From the NCBI GenBank assembly GCA_965644315.1, contig CBFFRQ010000081.1, forward strand, positions 186,001 to 250,000: a stretch of 64,000 nt of DNA, given 5' to 3'. Under the pieces are notes generated by a model, which worked only from the letters and a program-made list of their open reading frames with translations, searched no databases and was not told where the DNA came from. This stretch comes from Caecitellus pseudoparvulus. Its lineage: Eukaryota > Bigyra: Bicosoecida. Below, one piece after another: positions 44,681 to 55,566 of this stretch (the stretch's first letter is position 1; each line of letters opens with the position of its first letter). A program made the translations under genes and the position numbers.

Positions 44681-47600
44681 ATGTGGTGCCATAGAGCCTG
44701 CATTCATGTGGTATTGGCTGCCATGCGTGGTTCTGCAAACTTGTGTCGTTTGGCAAGCATTGCTGGCCAGCTCGCGGGCAGTGCACGCTTCCACTTGCTC
44801 CTCGAGCCGCAGACTGGTCCAGCGTCAGCAAGCAGCCCGCCAGCGGGATGGACCACTCACGCAAGCATGAAGTACAAGCTTCTTTCCCAGGGCATAACAT
44901 CCTGGTACAATGCGTCGGCTGCTTGTGCTGCAGAGGCGCCAGGCGCCACCCTGGCCGTCATCCCTGACAGCTCCACCGCCTCGGCTGTCTCCAGCCTCGT
45001 CGTCAGCAAGGCGTGGGTGGGCCTGACAGACATCCGCACTGGTACGTGCATGCAGAGGCCATGTAGTGTTCTGTGCCAGGCCTGGTTGGAGTCTGGGCTG
45101 GCTGTGCTGCCGCTCAACTGCACTGTGCTCTGTGCTTCGTGCCTGTCGCAGAGGACCGCCCCATGTGGGTTGACGGGACGAGCCCCTCTGGGCGAGGGTA
45201 CAGCAACTACGAGAGCGTGACGCCTGCCCTAGACACAGGCGCCTTCTGGGAGCGCACATCAGGGGAGTTCGAGGGGGACTGCTTCTACATGGACCCCACT
45301 GATTCGGACAGGTGGCACTACGCTCGTGAGTGACGACTGGGGCCGCTTCAGTGCTCCTGCCCCCAGCGATGCTGAAGCGACTTGGCTCACTCCCTGCACT
45401 GCACACTGCTTCACAGGCTGTGGAGATGCCTCTGCTGCATCGGCTGCTTTGTGCCAGGTGACGGTGACGGTGTGGGAGGTGCCAGGCTCGCCTGCCTTGC
45501 CCAAGCCCATCTGGAGCGCGGGAGGTGGCGCAGCAGACTGGTCCGCCGCACAGGCGGCCTGTGCGAGCGAGGGAGGGACACTGTGGACGCCCCACACGTC
45601 TGCGGAGGTGGCATGGGTGCGCACTGCCATGGGCTCAGGCGATCTGTGGACTGGGGCGTGGCGGGTGTCGGGCGACGGTGCGAGCTGGCGCGCTGACAGC
45701 GGCGCAGCACCCTTTGGGCGCAGTCTGTCACCGCCTGCATCGCCGTGGCACTGCCAGCGGTGCATGGGGCTGGTGGATGGGGGCGGGCTGGAGCCCATGC
45801 CTTGTGCTGCGTCCGCCGTGCCTGTGTGTGAGTCTCTGCGGGCGGGGACGGGGGATGTGCACGGCAAGTGTGCCCCTGGCTGGGTGTGGCTGCAGGACCA
45901 GCACATGTGTGCACGGTACGTGGCCAGTGGTGTGGCGTCCATGCAGCGCGCACTGCAGGCGTGCCACAGCGTGGAGGGCATGCTGCCGCCTGCTGACGAG
46001 GCCGGTGCGAGTGGGCTGTTCGGTGCGCTGCTGCGGCTTGGCGTGCTGCCTGCACACGACAGCGGGGCGCCAAAGGCGGTGTGGACGGCGGCAGCTCGAT
46101 TGGGCGGGGATGCAGGCTTTGTTTCATGGCACACTGGTGCCAGTGTGGCCACTGGGAGTCTGACGTTCGATGGCGCCGGGGATGTCGGTGCAGCGTACCT
46201 GCAAGTGTCCGCAGTGGATGGCAGCAGTGTGGAGGCGAGCAATGTGGGGGATGTGCCGGCGGGGGTGGTGTGTTTGCGGCCAGAGTACGAGGGGGAGGGC
46301 GGCATGCTTGCCTGTGCGCAGGGGTGGTGGCCGGTGCTGGGCCAGTGCTGGGCGCTGTCCAGTGACGTGCAGGCTGAGGCGCTGGAGGAGTGGGGGGCAA
46401 CCTTCGCACAGCCGCGGCGAGCCGACTTCTCTGGCTCTCTGGCCGACGCCCGGAAGGTGTGCCAGGCCTGGGGCGGCACAGACCTGGCCAACTTGAACTC
46501 GCCCTATGCAGCCCTGGCCCACCATGCCCTGACCACGGGCCGAGCCGAAGCTTTTGACTCAAGCAGTGCTGTGAATACGACGGCATGGTGGCTGGGTGTG
46601 GAGGATGACGGGGCCCAGTTTGTGTGGTCCAGCAACGGCTCAGCGTTGTCGGACGCACACCACCCAGCGCACTGCCCAGGCAGTTCATGTGGCTACAGCA
46701 GCAGTGGCGGGCTGGCAGCAGTGGCTGACGAGTGGCCTGTGTGGGTGCCGCTGCATGAAGACAGCCCTGCGTCCTTTGTGTGCAGCGTGGAGCCAGGCAA
46801 GGCGTGTGATGGCGTGTGGGCGTTCTGGAGGCAGGGCTGCATTGCCGCGACAGCCTCCGCTGCGAGCTGGAGCGACACGCTGGACGTATGTCTGGCCAAC
46901 GGCGCGACGCTGGCGACACCCACGACCCACGCCATGACTGTGGGGCTGTTGGACTTACTGCCAGCCAGCACAGAGTACTGGGTGGGTGTGGGGGAGGCGA
47001 GTGGGCCTCGCAGTGGTGTGGAGCTGCATGCAGGGCGGCACAGTGTGGAGGGCGTGCCGTTTGCATCTGGACACGTGGGAGATGTGCCTGTGCCAACATC
47101 CGGCCGACAGGGTGTGTTCGACACAGGAAGTGGGGATGTGACGTTGGCTGCCGGGGGCAATCGGAAGGGGCTGTGTTGGAGGCCAGCGGGGGTGGACTGG
47201 GCGGAGCTGCGGCCTGGCCAAGGAATGCTGGAGTACAGCTGTGAAAATGTCAATGACTACAACGTTTCAGGAACTTGTTTCGAGCATGTTGATCTGCTCA
47301 TGCATGTGGGGCCTGCTACACGCAAGTGTTTTGACCTCGGTGGAGCTCTTGCAACGATGAACACAGAAAGCTCATTTCGTGCGTTTGTGAACTTTGTTGT
47401 GTCTGAAGGAGGAATTGGTGCATTTTCACAAGATGACGCCTTGCTTGGACTCGTTCCGAGTGGTCGGGCCACCTCTGATGACCCTCTGACGTACACCTGG
47501 CTGTCTGGTGCAGCACCGTGGGTAGACAAATTCGACACGAACCAGCCAAGGAAAAACAAGGATACTACAGTCGCAGAAATCGGATCTGACCCGGCGAAAA

Positions 47601-50600
47601 TCGGACTGTGGGATGTGGAGGAGATCGGCGACAGGAACGGCGTTCTGTGCTCTGCTCCGGTCGTTGACCCATGCCCGGTCGGTTGGACACTCATTTCAAG
47701 CTGGCAAGGCCATGCAAGCGTTTTGCAAGCCCGGTGTTACAGGGCAGGACTGACACCGACAAACCATGCTTCTGCTTCAGCGACATGCTCGAGCTCAGAC
47801 TGGGGTGGGCACCTGTCCGCGACGTTGTGGAGTCCTCGATCTCTGGCGGAAGTGAGGCTTGTGTTGAACTGGGGTTGGGAACAAGCTGGGAGCACAAACA
47901 CTGACTGGTTCACGTCGCTGACGTTCAACAAGACTGAGGGTTCCGTGCACTACTATCAGCGAGCTGATGGCAGCTTGACAAGGACGGGCTCAAGTGATGC
48001 TGCACATGCTTTCAACACATTTGCGTCTGGTGAGCCAAACTATCCAGGCCTTTCGAGTGGGGAGTGTGTCCGGATGAGTGAGTATGAGCTGAAAGACATA
48101 AGCTGTGCGAATTCCTTCCACTTCTTGTGTGAGATGCCGGTACCAGGTCTGCGATCTGCCACGGACTGGTGGAGTACGCGGCTTGTCGAGCCCCGTGTAG
48201 ACACAGCAGGCATTGTGCCTGGCCCACCAAGTGAAAGCTGTGTTGCGTCGACCAGTCCAACTCCAACTGCAACAGCATCCAGCACGCCCAGCGGCACCGT
48301 GACCAGCACGCCCAGCAGCACCGTGACCAGCACGCCCAGTGGCACCGTGACCAGCATGCCCAGCGGCACTGTGACCAGCACGCCCAGCGGCACCGTGACC
48401 AGCACGCCCAGCGGCACCGTGACCAGCACGCCCAGCGGCACTGTGACCAGCACGCCCAGCGGCACTGTGACCAGCACGCCCAGCGGCACCGTGACCAGCA
48501 CGCCCAGCGGCACCGTGACCAGCACGCCCAGCGGCACCGTGACCAGCACGCCCAGCGGCACCGTGACCAGCACGCCCAGCGGCACCGTGACCAGCACGCC
48601 CAGCGGCACCGTGACCAGCACGCCCAGCGGCACCGTGACCAGCACGCCCAGCAGCACCGTGACCAGCACGCCCAGCGGCACCGTGACCAGCACGCCCAGC
48701 GGCACCGTGACCAGCACGCCCAGCAGCACCGTGACCAGCACGCCCAGCAGCACACCGAGCGCCTCTCAATCACGCTCGCCTTCGCCATCCAGCACCGCCT
48801 CTGCCCGTCCTTCGACCACCGCACTCCCTTCATCCTCCTCTCCCGCCACTCTCACATGGCTGTCTCCTGCCACACCCACACCTGTTCCTGGACTCCCCCC
48901 TCAAACCACACTCCTCCGCTCCAGGTCCACTTCCCAAGGGACTCAAGCAGGCACTGCCCTCAGCAGTGACACCATTGCCCTCAGCCGGACTGGCACAGCT
49001 GCGCCTGCCGTGACAGTGCAGTCCATCGTGTGCCCAGGCTTGGCCAGCCAGACAGCCTTGTGCTCCGCCCCGATTACGTGGGTCAAGGCAGCTGTGCAGG
49101 CCGCGGCACTTGGTGGAGGTGGCGGCACACAGTACTGGGACGTGTCACTGGTCGTCGATGGCGGCGATGGTGTGCCGTCCCCGCCTCAAGACAGCGCTGT
49201 GACAGTGTACGTGGTGGTCGATGTAGTGGCTGCCGGTGTCAGCATGGGCACTGGGGCTGTGCCGTTGACAGTGCGACCAGGCGGCGTGGCAGCGCCCAGC
49301 GCATCCCCGTTGGTGGTGCCCAGTGCATCGTCCAGCCCGGCGCCGACGCCATCAGGGGCTAGCACGCCTTTGCCGAGTCAGTCAGCAGGTGCGCCGCCAC
49401 GGCCCAGTGCATCCCGCTCGCCAGCCCCGCTGCCATACCTGCGGAGCACAGTGAGCGCTGTGCAGGTAGAGGCACAAGCTGGGCCAGCTGTGGCTCCGGT
49501 GACTCGCAGCATCCCTGTGCAGGCCCCTGCACACGTGACGTGGTCTGTGACGGTGGTCGGTCGTGGGGGTGGCGGGGCATGGGTGGGTCTGGCGGCAGTG
49601 ACTGCGCCGATCGGGTCAGGAGATCGGTCTGTGACGGTGGTGCTGTCCCCAAGCGGGCTGGCAGGTGGCACGTACCGAGGCGTGGTGTCGTTGGTGGCAC
49701 TATCATCCTCTGTGCCTGTGCTACCTGGTCGGCGCAGCGTGTCCGATGTGCCGGGCGTGTCAATCCCCATCACGTTGGTGGTGCAGGCGCCTCGGCTGAG
49801 TGTGGTGCCCGCTTCCTTGCACCAGACCCTGGCGCCGAGTGACGTGTCCACCGTGCAGGTGCTGGTGCGGAACACAGGCACAGCGCCGTTGACATGGTCA
49901 GTGAGTCTGCCTGAGGCACAGGCATGGGTGGGCTTGGTGGGGTCTGCGTCTGGTGTGACAGCGTCTGGCGGCGTGAGGGCCGTGACACTGCGCCTGAATG
50001 CGACGGCAGTGCCGCGCACTGGTCTGTACAGGTCGCAGCTGCACGTGTCCAGCAATGACGGGCGGCGTGGCGGTGCCCCCTTGATCATGCCTGTGGTGAT
50101 GCAGGTGACGGTGTTGGCTGTGTTGCCCAGCGAGGTGGGCATGCGGGTGGCTGGACTGGGGTGGGCGAGGCGGGGCGTGTTGTTGGTGAACCTGCTGCCC
50201 ACAGCTGTGCATGCTGAGTTGGAGCTGAGCAGCACAGGGAATAGTGCGTGGCAGGTGGGTGTGCCAGTGGACGGCGGGCTGGAGTTGGGAGCTCGGGGCG
50301 ACTCGGCCGTGGTGTCTGTGGACGCCCGGTACATGTGCGGTGGGGGCGAAGGTGGGGAGCTGCAGTGGGAGACGTTCACAGACTGGGCGTGTGCAGGAGC
50401 TCAGGGGGCGATGCCGCGGCATCTGCCACTTTGACGGTGCTGGGGCGCAGCGTGGCCGATCCCAGCAACCTGGCCGACGAGCAGAGCGTGCCGGTGAACA
50501 TGTCCTTGACGCCTGGCCCGCCTCTGGCGGCGGCATCCAGCGTCTTGCTGCCGTCACGGACTGGGCAGTCACTGGTCATCGCCGCCGATGCCAGTGTGGA

Positions 50601-53208
50601 GCGGCGCACACTGTACCTGGGCGTGTCTGATGCAGTGGGCAGGGGCAGTGTGTTGCGCAGCCTGCCTCTTGTGACATGCTTGAGCCAGCCTTGTCCAGTG
50701 GCGGTGAGCTTGGGGACAGGCCAAGGCGGCATGCTGTCCCTGGAGCTGCGCCCACTCAGTGTGGGCAGTGCTGCACTGCGGGTGCGCCTGGGTGGGTATG
50801 GCGTGCCGGGGCAGGGTGGGGACAGCGTCGTGTCAGTGGTGGTTGTGCCACCAGCTTGTGATGCAAGTCAGCGCCTGGCGCCAGGTGCCATGCGGTGCGA
50901 GTGTGCTGAGGGCTTCCAGACCCCAGCAGAGGGGACTGCGTCAGAGACTGGCCTGGCGTGCGAGGCGTGTGCACCTGGCACGGTGCGAGCTGGGACTGTG
51001 CTGGATGCTCCAGTGTGCCGGCAGTGTGCTGCAGGGACGTACGCTGGTCCAGATGGCCGAGTGTGCATCGAGTGCCCCGAGGAAGGCGCTGTGTGTGCGG
51101 GGGGGCAGCTGGTGCTGCAGGGTGGAGTATGGTGTGAGGAGTGTCTGCCACAGTCAGGTTTCTCTTCGGCTGCGCCGGCGTTGCTGGGCGGGTACCGGTC
51201 GCTGTACGGGTTGAGAGCGGGGGGTCGGGTGTTGGCTGCTGTGGCGGGATCTGGGCCTGGGCGCCCGACCTTGACGTCAGACAGTGCCATGTTGCCTTGT
51301 TCCCCTGCATCGGTGTGCCGCGCCAATGGCTCTGTGGTGCAGTGTGCGGAAGGGCACCGTGGGGCGATGTGTGGGGAGTGTGAGGCAGGGTGGCGGCGGG
51401 CTGGCCCTGACACGCCCTGCACAGCATGCCCGAGAGACGGCAGCGACGTTGCAGTGACAGTGCTGACGATGGTGATTGCGCTGGGGTTTGTGGTGTATCT
51501 GACGTTGAACCGGTCTGGGCAGGGTGTGAGCACGCCCCCTGCTGCGGTGTTCCGTGTCGTGTCGTCGTGGGCCCAGGTGGCAGCCCTGTTGAGTGCAGCG
51601 GGGCTGTCGCCGGCAAAGCCACTGGACGGGGTGCTGTCAGCGTTGGGTGTGGCGGTGAAGGGCTTTTCGACCTCGAGTCCCGCCGTGCAGTGTGGGCTGC
51701 GGTTGGGTTTCTACGAGGAGCTGTACGTGGCGCTGGCGCTGCCGGTGGTGTGTGTGCTGCTGCCTTGGGCCGGGTTGGCAGCGTCCAAGGTGTGGTCTAG
51801 GAAGGCCATCGGTGCCAGCGCCGCGGTAATGCCAGTTGTGCTTGAAGGTCACCCAGGAAGTGACAACACGCCTGAAATGGGCCCTGCGACAGAGACGCTG
51901 GACATCCCGCAACAGCCTGATGCAGCTGGGCTGGAGCCAAAGATTGCTCCGGCGATGAAAACTCGAGGAGGCATCCAACTCGCCCCTCTTTCAGCATCAC
52001 GCATGCAGGCCACGGCAGGAGCTGCTCTTCTCGTTCAACATGAGCGGTTGCAGGACTTGCCGCAAGCGCCCAGCACTTCGCTCTCTTCACCCTCTTCTCG
52101 TGCAGCTGAGCCATACGAGCACTCGATCCTCTCCACCAACCAAAGCTATTGTGCAAGTCCCGATAGTGCGTCGCGGTCACCCAAGCCTCTCCCAACCTCT
52201 TGGCCGGTTCAGAGAAGCCTGGCTACTGGCAGCATGCTACAGGAAGAGGCTCAGACCTCGACCACTGCTGAATCAGTTGCCACACGCTCATCTCTCATTT
52301 CTCTCTTCTTTGTGCACTTTGGTGTAGTCGAAACATTTTCCAGATTCATGCAAATCCTCCCACATCCTGTCTTCAACCTCTCCCTCTTCCGCCACAGCCT
52401 TGGCCACGGCTCCTTCGACGCCACCTACGGACCAGCTCGAGCCCTCGCAGGCCTTGGTCTGGTGTTCGTGGGGCTCGGCGCCCCCATCGGCGCCATGCTC
52501 TTCCTGCGCCTGAACAGGAGACGCCTGCATGTGCGGGCCTTCCAGCACGCTGCAGGCTTCCTGTACGAAGGGTACCGAGTGCAGGCTCGTGGCGCCTGCT
52601 GTGGTGGGTTCTGGTACTGGGAGCTGTTGATCACGCTGCAGAAGGTGCTGCTGTTGGCTTTGGCAGTGACGGTGCAGGCTCGTTTCGCTCGTGCGGCGGC
52701 AGTGTCAGGTGTGCTGTGCATTGGGCTGGTGCTGCACGTGGCGGCACAGCCATACACGTCGAGCTCGTTGAATGTGCTGTCGGTGGCGTCCCAGTCCAGT
52801 TTGTGGGTGGATTCGATGTTGGGGCTGATGGATTTCGAGCTGCGTGGGGAGTCAGGCCAGGAGCGGGCTGTGTCGGTCGTCAGTGTTGCCAGCACAATGC
52901 TTGCGGTGGGCTTCTTGGGTCTGGCGCTGCTGCTTACCCTGCGACTCGCTTTGGCCGGCGTGCTTTCTGCTGCTGAGCTGGCACACGAGTCCATGAAGAT
53001 CAAGGGGAGTCGCGGGCGCAGTAACTGGAGTCTTCTGCAGGAGGTGTGTCTCCGGGCGACTTGTGCCCAGCGGCTTCACCTCATTCGGGCCGGGTTCGGG
53101 CTTACGAGTCGCGACGGGTTGCACCGTCATGTGCGGCGTCGGTCAAGCGTGGTTGACTTAGCCAGCCCCATGCCTCGAAGAACTGATACCAAAACTCGGA
53201 GCAGTTGA
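44681..53208 (+). CDS. Receptor A: C-type-lectin/BACON/Cys-rich multi-TM (TRP-like module) protein, one-base frameshift
   Basis: Exons 44681-45041, 45152-45325 and 45417-53208 (introns 110 and 91 bp). Allowing one frameshift near 50404-50410, the sum is about 2,775 residues. Order: about seven C-type-lectin-like modules (44860-48150; for example AWVGLTDIRTEDRPMWVDG joining across intron 1, and WHYARCGDASAASAALCQ across intron 2); a 24-bp-repeat Ser/Thr stalk (48281-48752); beta-sandwich modules with the BACON signature NTGTAPLTWSV (49530-50115); a GCC2/GCC3-like Cys-rich region (50853-51460); then about nine hydrophobic segments (51465-52960) split by a large loop. WYWELLITLQKVLLLALAVTV, then VLHVAAQPYTSSSLN, resembles the TRP-like module of protist surface proteins. 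I infer a cell-surface glycan or protein sensor. The start codon is uncertain. Paralogue: receptor B at 58356-64000. Confidence 0.8.
48281..48752 (+). repeat. 24-bp coding tandem repeat, 19 full copies plus a partial copy
   Basis: The unit AGCACGCCCAGCGGCACCGTGACC (positions 48281-48304 type) recurs every 24 bp to 48736 with few substitutions, encoding the octapeptide STPSGTVT (variants STPSSTVT, SMPSGTVT). The near-identity of copies implies recent expansion. It forms a glycosylatable stalk between the lectin modules and the BACON modules of receptor A. Receptor B has an irregular Ser/Thr tract instead at this point. Confidence 0.97.
48751..51764 (+). repeat. Long inverted repeat, arm A1 (partner 60181-63192)
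   Basis: This 3,014-bp block in receptor A matches 3,012 bp of receptor B in reverse orientation with only scattered substitutions. The length difference equals one extra GGN codon near 50340 plus the one-base deletion near 50404-50410. Similarity stops abruptly at both ends: at the stalk repeat, and after the third hydrophobic segment. Confidence 0.93.
50401..50410 (+). other. One-base deletion (frameshift) in receptor A
   Basis: Receptor A reads CAGGGGGCGATG where the aligned receptor B sequence (about 61535) has CGGGGGCCGATG. The missing base ends the first frame at 50434, while sequence homologous to B continues in another frame for 2.8 kb with no stop. It sits in a G/C run, so it may be a sequencing or assembly error or a recent inactivating mutation. 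Confidence 0.85.
52387..52880 (+). repeat. Inverted repeat, arm A2 (partner 58825-59318)
   Basis: A 494-bp block covering hydrophobic segments 5-8 and the start of segment 9 of receptor A is nearly identical to an equally long block in receptor B in reverse orientation. Sequence on both sides is clearly diverged, giving sharp edges. Confidence 0.9.
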
Positions 53209-53216
53209 CACTGGGC

Positions 53217-55162
53217 TCATGCTTTGGACTGAGAAGCTCGTCGAGGCCGCTTCGGCCGCGAGGCGACTGGTGCTGCAGCAGCGGCTGCGTGGTCACCTTC
53301 TCTGGCACGTTTTGACCTTTCCTGGGGTGCTGCACTGCCCGCTGGGGCAGCGCTGGAGCTTGCTGCGGCCATGCGAGCAATGATTGCCTGCTCAACAAGG
53401 TCATCCGTGCTTTTTTCAGGCATGAGGTACATGTCAGTGCGCGTGTCCTGCAGGCAATCTGCGACAGCGTCCTTGAGTGCGCTGGACACACCGCTTTTCG
53501 CCGCCGCTGCCGCACCCTCTTCAACGAGGACAAATTTCTTCAAGCTGGCTTGGAGGACAGGAGGCGGCAACAAGCTCATGCCTTTAGCTTTCTGCTCGTC
53601 CTCCTTTAGAGTGCCAGTCAGCAGCTCGCCGATGACATCGTGGATGTCTTGCATGCTCTGTGGCTCGAACGGCAGCGCAGCGCCTTCGTCCTCCTGCGCT
53701 GCTCCTTGCCTGTGCCGGCGCACTGAAGCCGCAACTCTCTTGCGATAGAACAGTAGCATGCTGTCAGGGTTCGCGACGTCATCTGTGAAGTCAGCTCCAA
53801 AGCGCTGGTTTCCAAGCGTCGGGAAGCCTGTGTGCTCCACTCTCATGCGGATGAGAGGCTTCCTCATGGAAGGAGGTGGGCGCATTTCCTCAGGGAGAGC
53901 ATCTAGGTTGCTTTGTGCTTGCTTAAGCAGGTTTGAGCCTTGCGCCATGAGGTACGCGCGCAGCTGAGCGGCCAAGTCCGGCGCGTGTGGGTCCACCTGC
54001 GAGCGAGGAGCTTCAGACAAGGCCAGGTCTGCGATGACCAGCGGCCTCACACACCGCAAAGCCAGGGACTCAGTCTTGAACTGCGTCCCTTGGACAGTCA
54101 ATAAAACTGCATGTTTCGCCAGTGCCTCGCCAGGAGACAGGCTGGTTGCCACTGTGGAGCCTGGTTGGCACACGCGGAAGCCTTTCTGCGAAACGCTGGG
54201 CTCTGGTTCTGGCCTTGAATCGTGCTCGTGCCCCCAGAGCACAAGGTCTATAAACCCTGGCAAGGCTGACTCTGGAATGCAGTTCTTCAGGCCACGCCCG
54301 CGGTTGTTGCGGTTCTGGTGCAGGGTCAGAACGTTGAACCACGTGGCATCCGGGGCAGCTCCTCCACCCGCCGCGGCCGTTGCAACCGGCCTTCGGAACA
54401 GTACCTGCTCCTTATGGAACAGGTGATTCAATGCCACGTCTTGCATAGCGCCGATGCCGTACAGGGCCACCCTTGTGCTACCTTTGCGCAGGAGCACAGG
54501 GTACAAGTCAACAGGCGGGGACAGCGCATCCACCTTGCCAAAATAGTTCACGAGGCCCGACAGTGCCAGCAGATCCAGCGCTGCAATGCCCGTCGTCATT
54601 TGGTCCCGGCCAGGTTCGTCGTGGTTGCCGTGGATGGAAAAGACTGGCAAGGCAATGTTCAGGTGTGGGTCCTCCCAATTCGGGCGCCGGAACCCACTGC
54701 CGCCAGCGCACAGAGTGCGACTGTGATCAGACAGTACCTGCATCGCCACAGGCTCATCGCCGAGGCAGTATGTGCGGAGCAGTTGCATGGTTCTGCAGCA
54801 TGCGCGGTCGAGGTGAGGGGCGTCGCGCTCTGAGCATTGCCGGTGCCACGCACTGTGCCAGCGTCTCCTGGCTTGGCCTCTGGTCATGGAACAGATCGCC
54901 ACACAGCAGCAGCATGTCAACTTGGCGATCTCTGGCAAGGCGCAGAACCTCCTCGAAGGCGATGAAGCTGTCCATCCTGCGCTCCTCGTCGCGCTCTTTG
55001 TACCCAAGGTGCACGTCTGTTGCAACCAAAATCCGCAACTCGTTGCTGCGCAAGGCGTTTGAGCAGCGGCTCTGCACGACGGGCTGCACGTCTCGATATG
55101 CGCTCGCCTCACTCTAACTCTTCATGGTCCGTGCTGCCCTCGGGGTGTTCAGGAGCGGCCAT
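53217..55162 (-). CDS. MRE11: MRE11 double-strand-break repair nuclease
   Basis: It is the nuclease of the MRE11-RAD50-NBS1 complex that senses and resects DNA ends. Three exons (55162-55113, 55045-54854, 54792-53217; introns 67 and 61 bp) give 605 residues. Phosphoesterase motifs are intact: ATDVHLGY (Asp26, His28), GDLFHD (Asp67), IHGNHDEPGRD, LHQNRNNRG and WGHEHDSRPE, followed by QPGSTVATSLSPGEA. The capping and eukaryotic DNA-binding parts follow (PLIRMRVEHTGFPTLGNQRF), then a helical region and a basic, Ala/Arg/Lys-rich C-terminus (PKRPRRASQSKA). The first exon encodes only 16 complete codons and is recognised because its splice yields EELDNELRILVATD. The stop lies 8 bp from the stop of receptor A, convergent, so 3' UTRs must overlap. 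Confidence 0.93.
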
Positions 55163-55566
55163 AGTCCAAGAACGGCGACAGACACAGCCTGCCGAGCAGA
55201 GCCGATTTGTGGCCTCCTCAGAGCAACTCTGGCAAATAATAGCACGTTTACCACGAGCTGGCGCAATGCTAAAGCACGGAAACCATTTTTCTGGTTATTG
55301 AATTATTTGTATGCGTCGTAAGATTTGGAGCCAGCTCTGATTGGGTTGCGTTGTCCATTGAAAGCTTGTGAAGTGCGCATCCAGACGGTCACTTGCAGAC
55401 TGAGGCCAGTTCAAGAATCATCCTGCGGGTGTACACAGGACCACAGGCCTTGTGCTGCGTATTCCACTCCTAGGTCGTCCTCTCCATTGCCACTTTCCGT
55501 CCCTCGCAGAGATCAGGGGATTTGCTCTCGTTCGGGTGTTTCAATTTCCGCAGCAAAGCCCGCACC
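55163..55566. other. Head-to-head promoter region between MRE11 and TraB-like gene
   Basis: A 404-bp divergent interval with a locally AT-rich stretch around 55230-55330. No gene is recognised. A 5' untranslated intron of the plus-strand gene may end near 55508 (CTCGCAG). Confidence 0.45.

Noticed and set aside
44706-44867. Signal-peptide-like exon (MWYWLPCVVLQTCVVWQALL) for receptor A
   Set aside because: Joining it in frame to the first lectin module needs a 32-nt intron, shorter than any other seen here. It is kept only as a possibility, and the in-frame ATG at 44681 is used instead.
47990-48833. Minus-strand frames of 237-273 codons across the 24-bp repeat (hydrophobic or Cys/Trp-rich repeats)
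   Set aside because: Antisense translations of the stalk repeat. The plus frame continues receptor A's conserved sequence on both sides.
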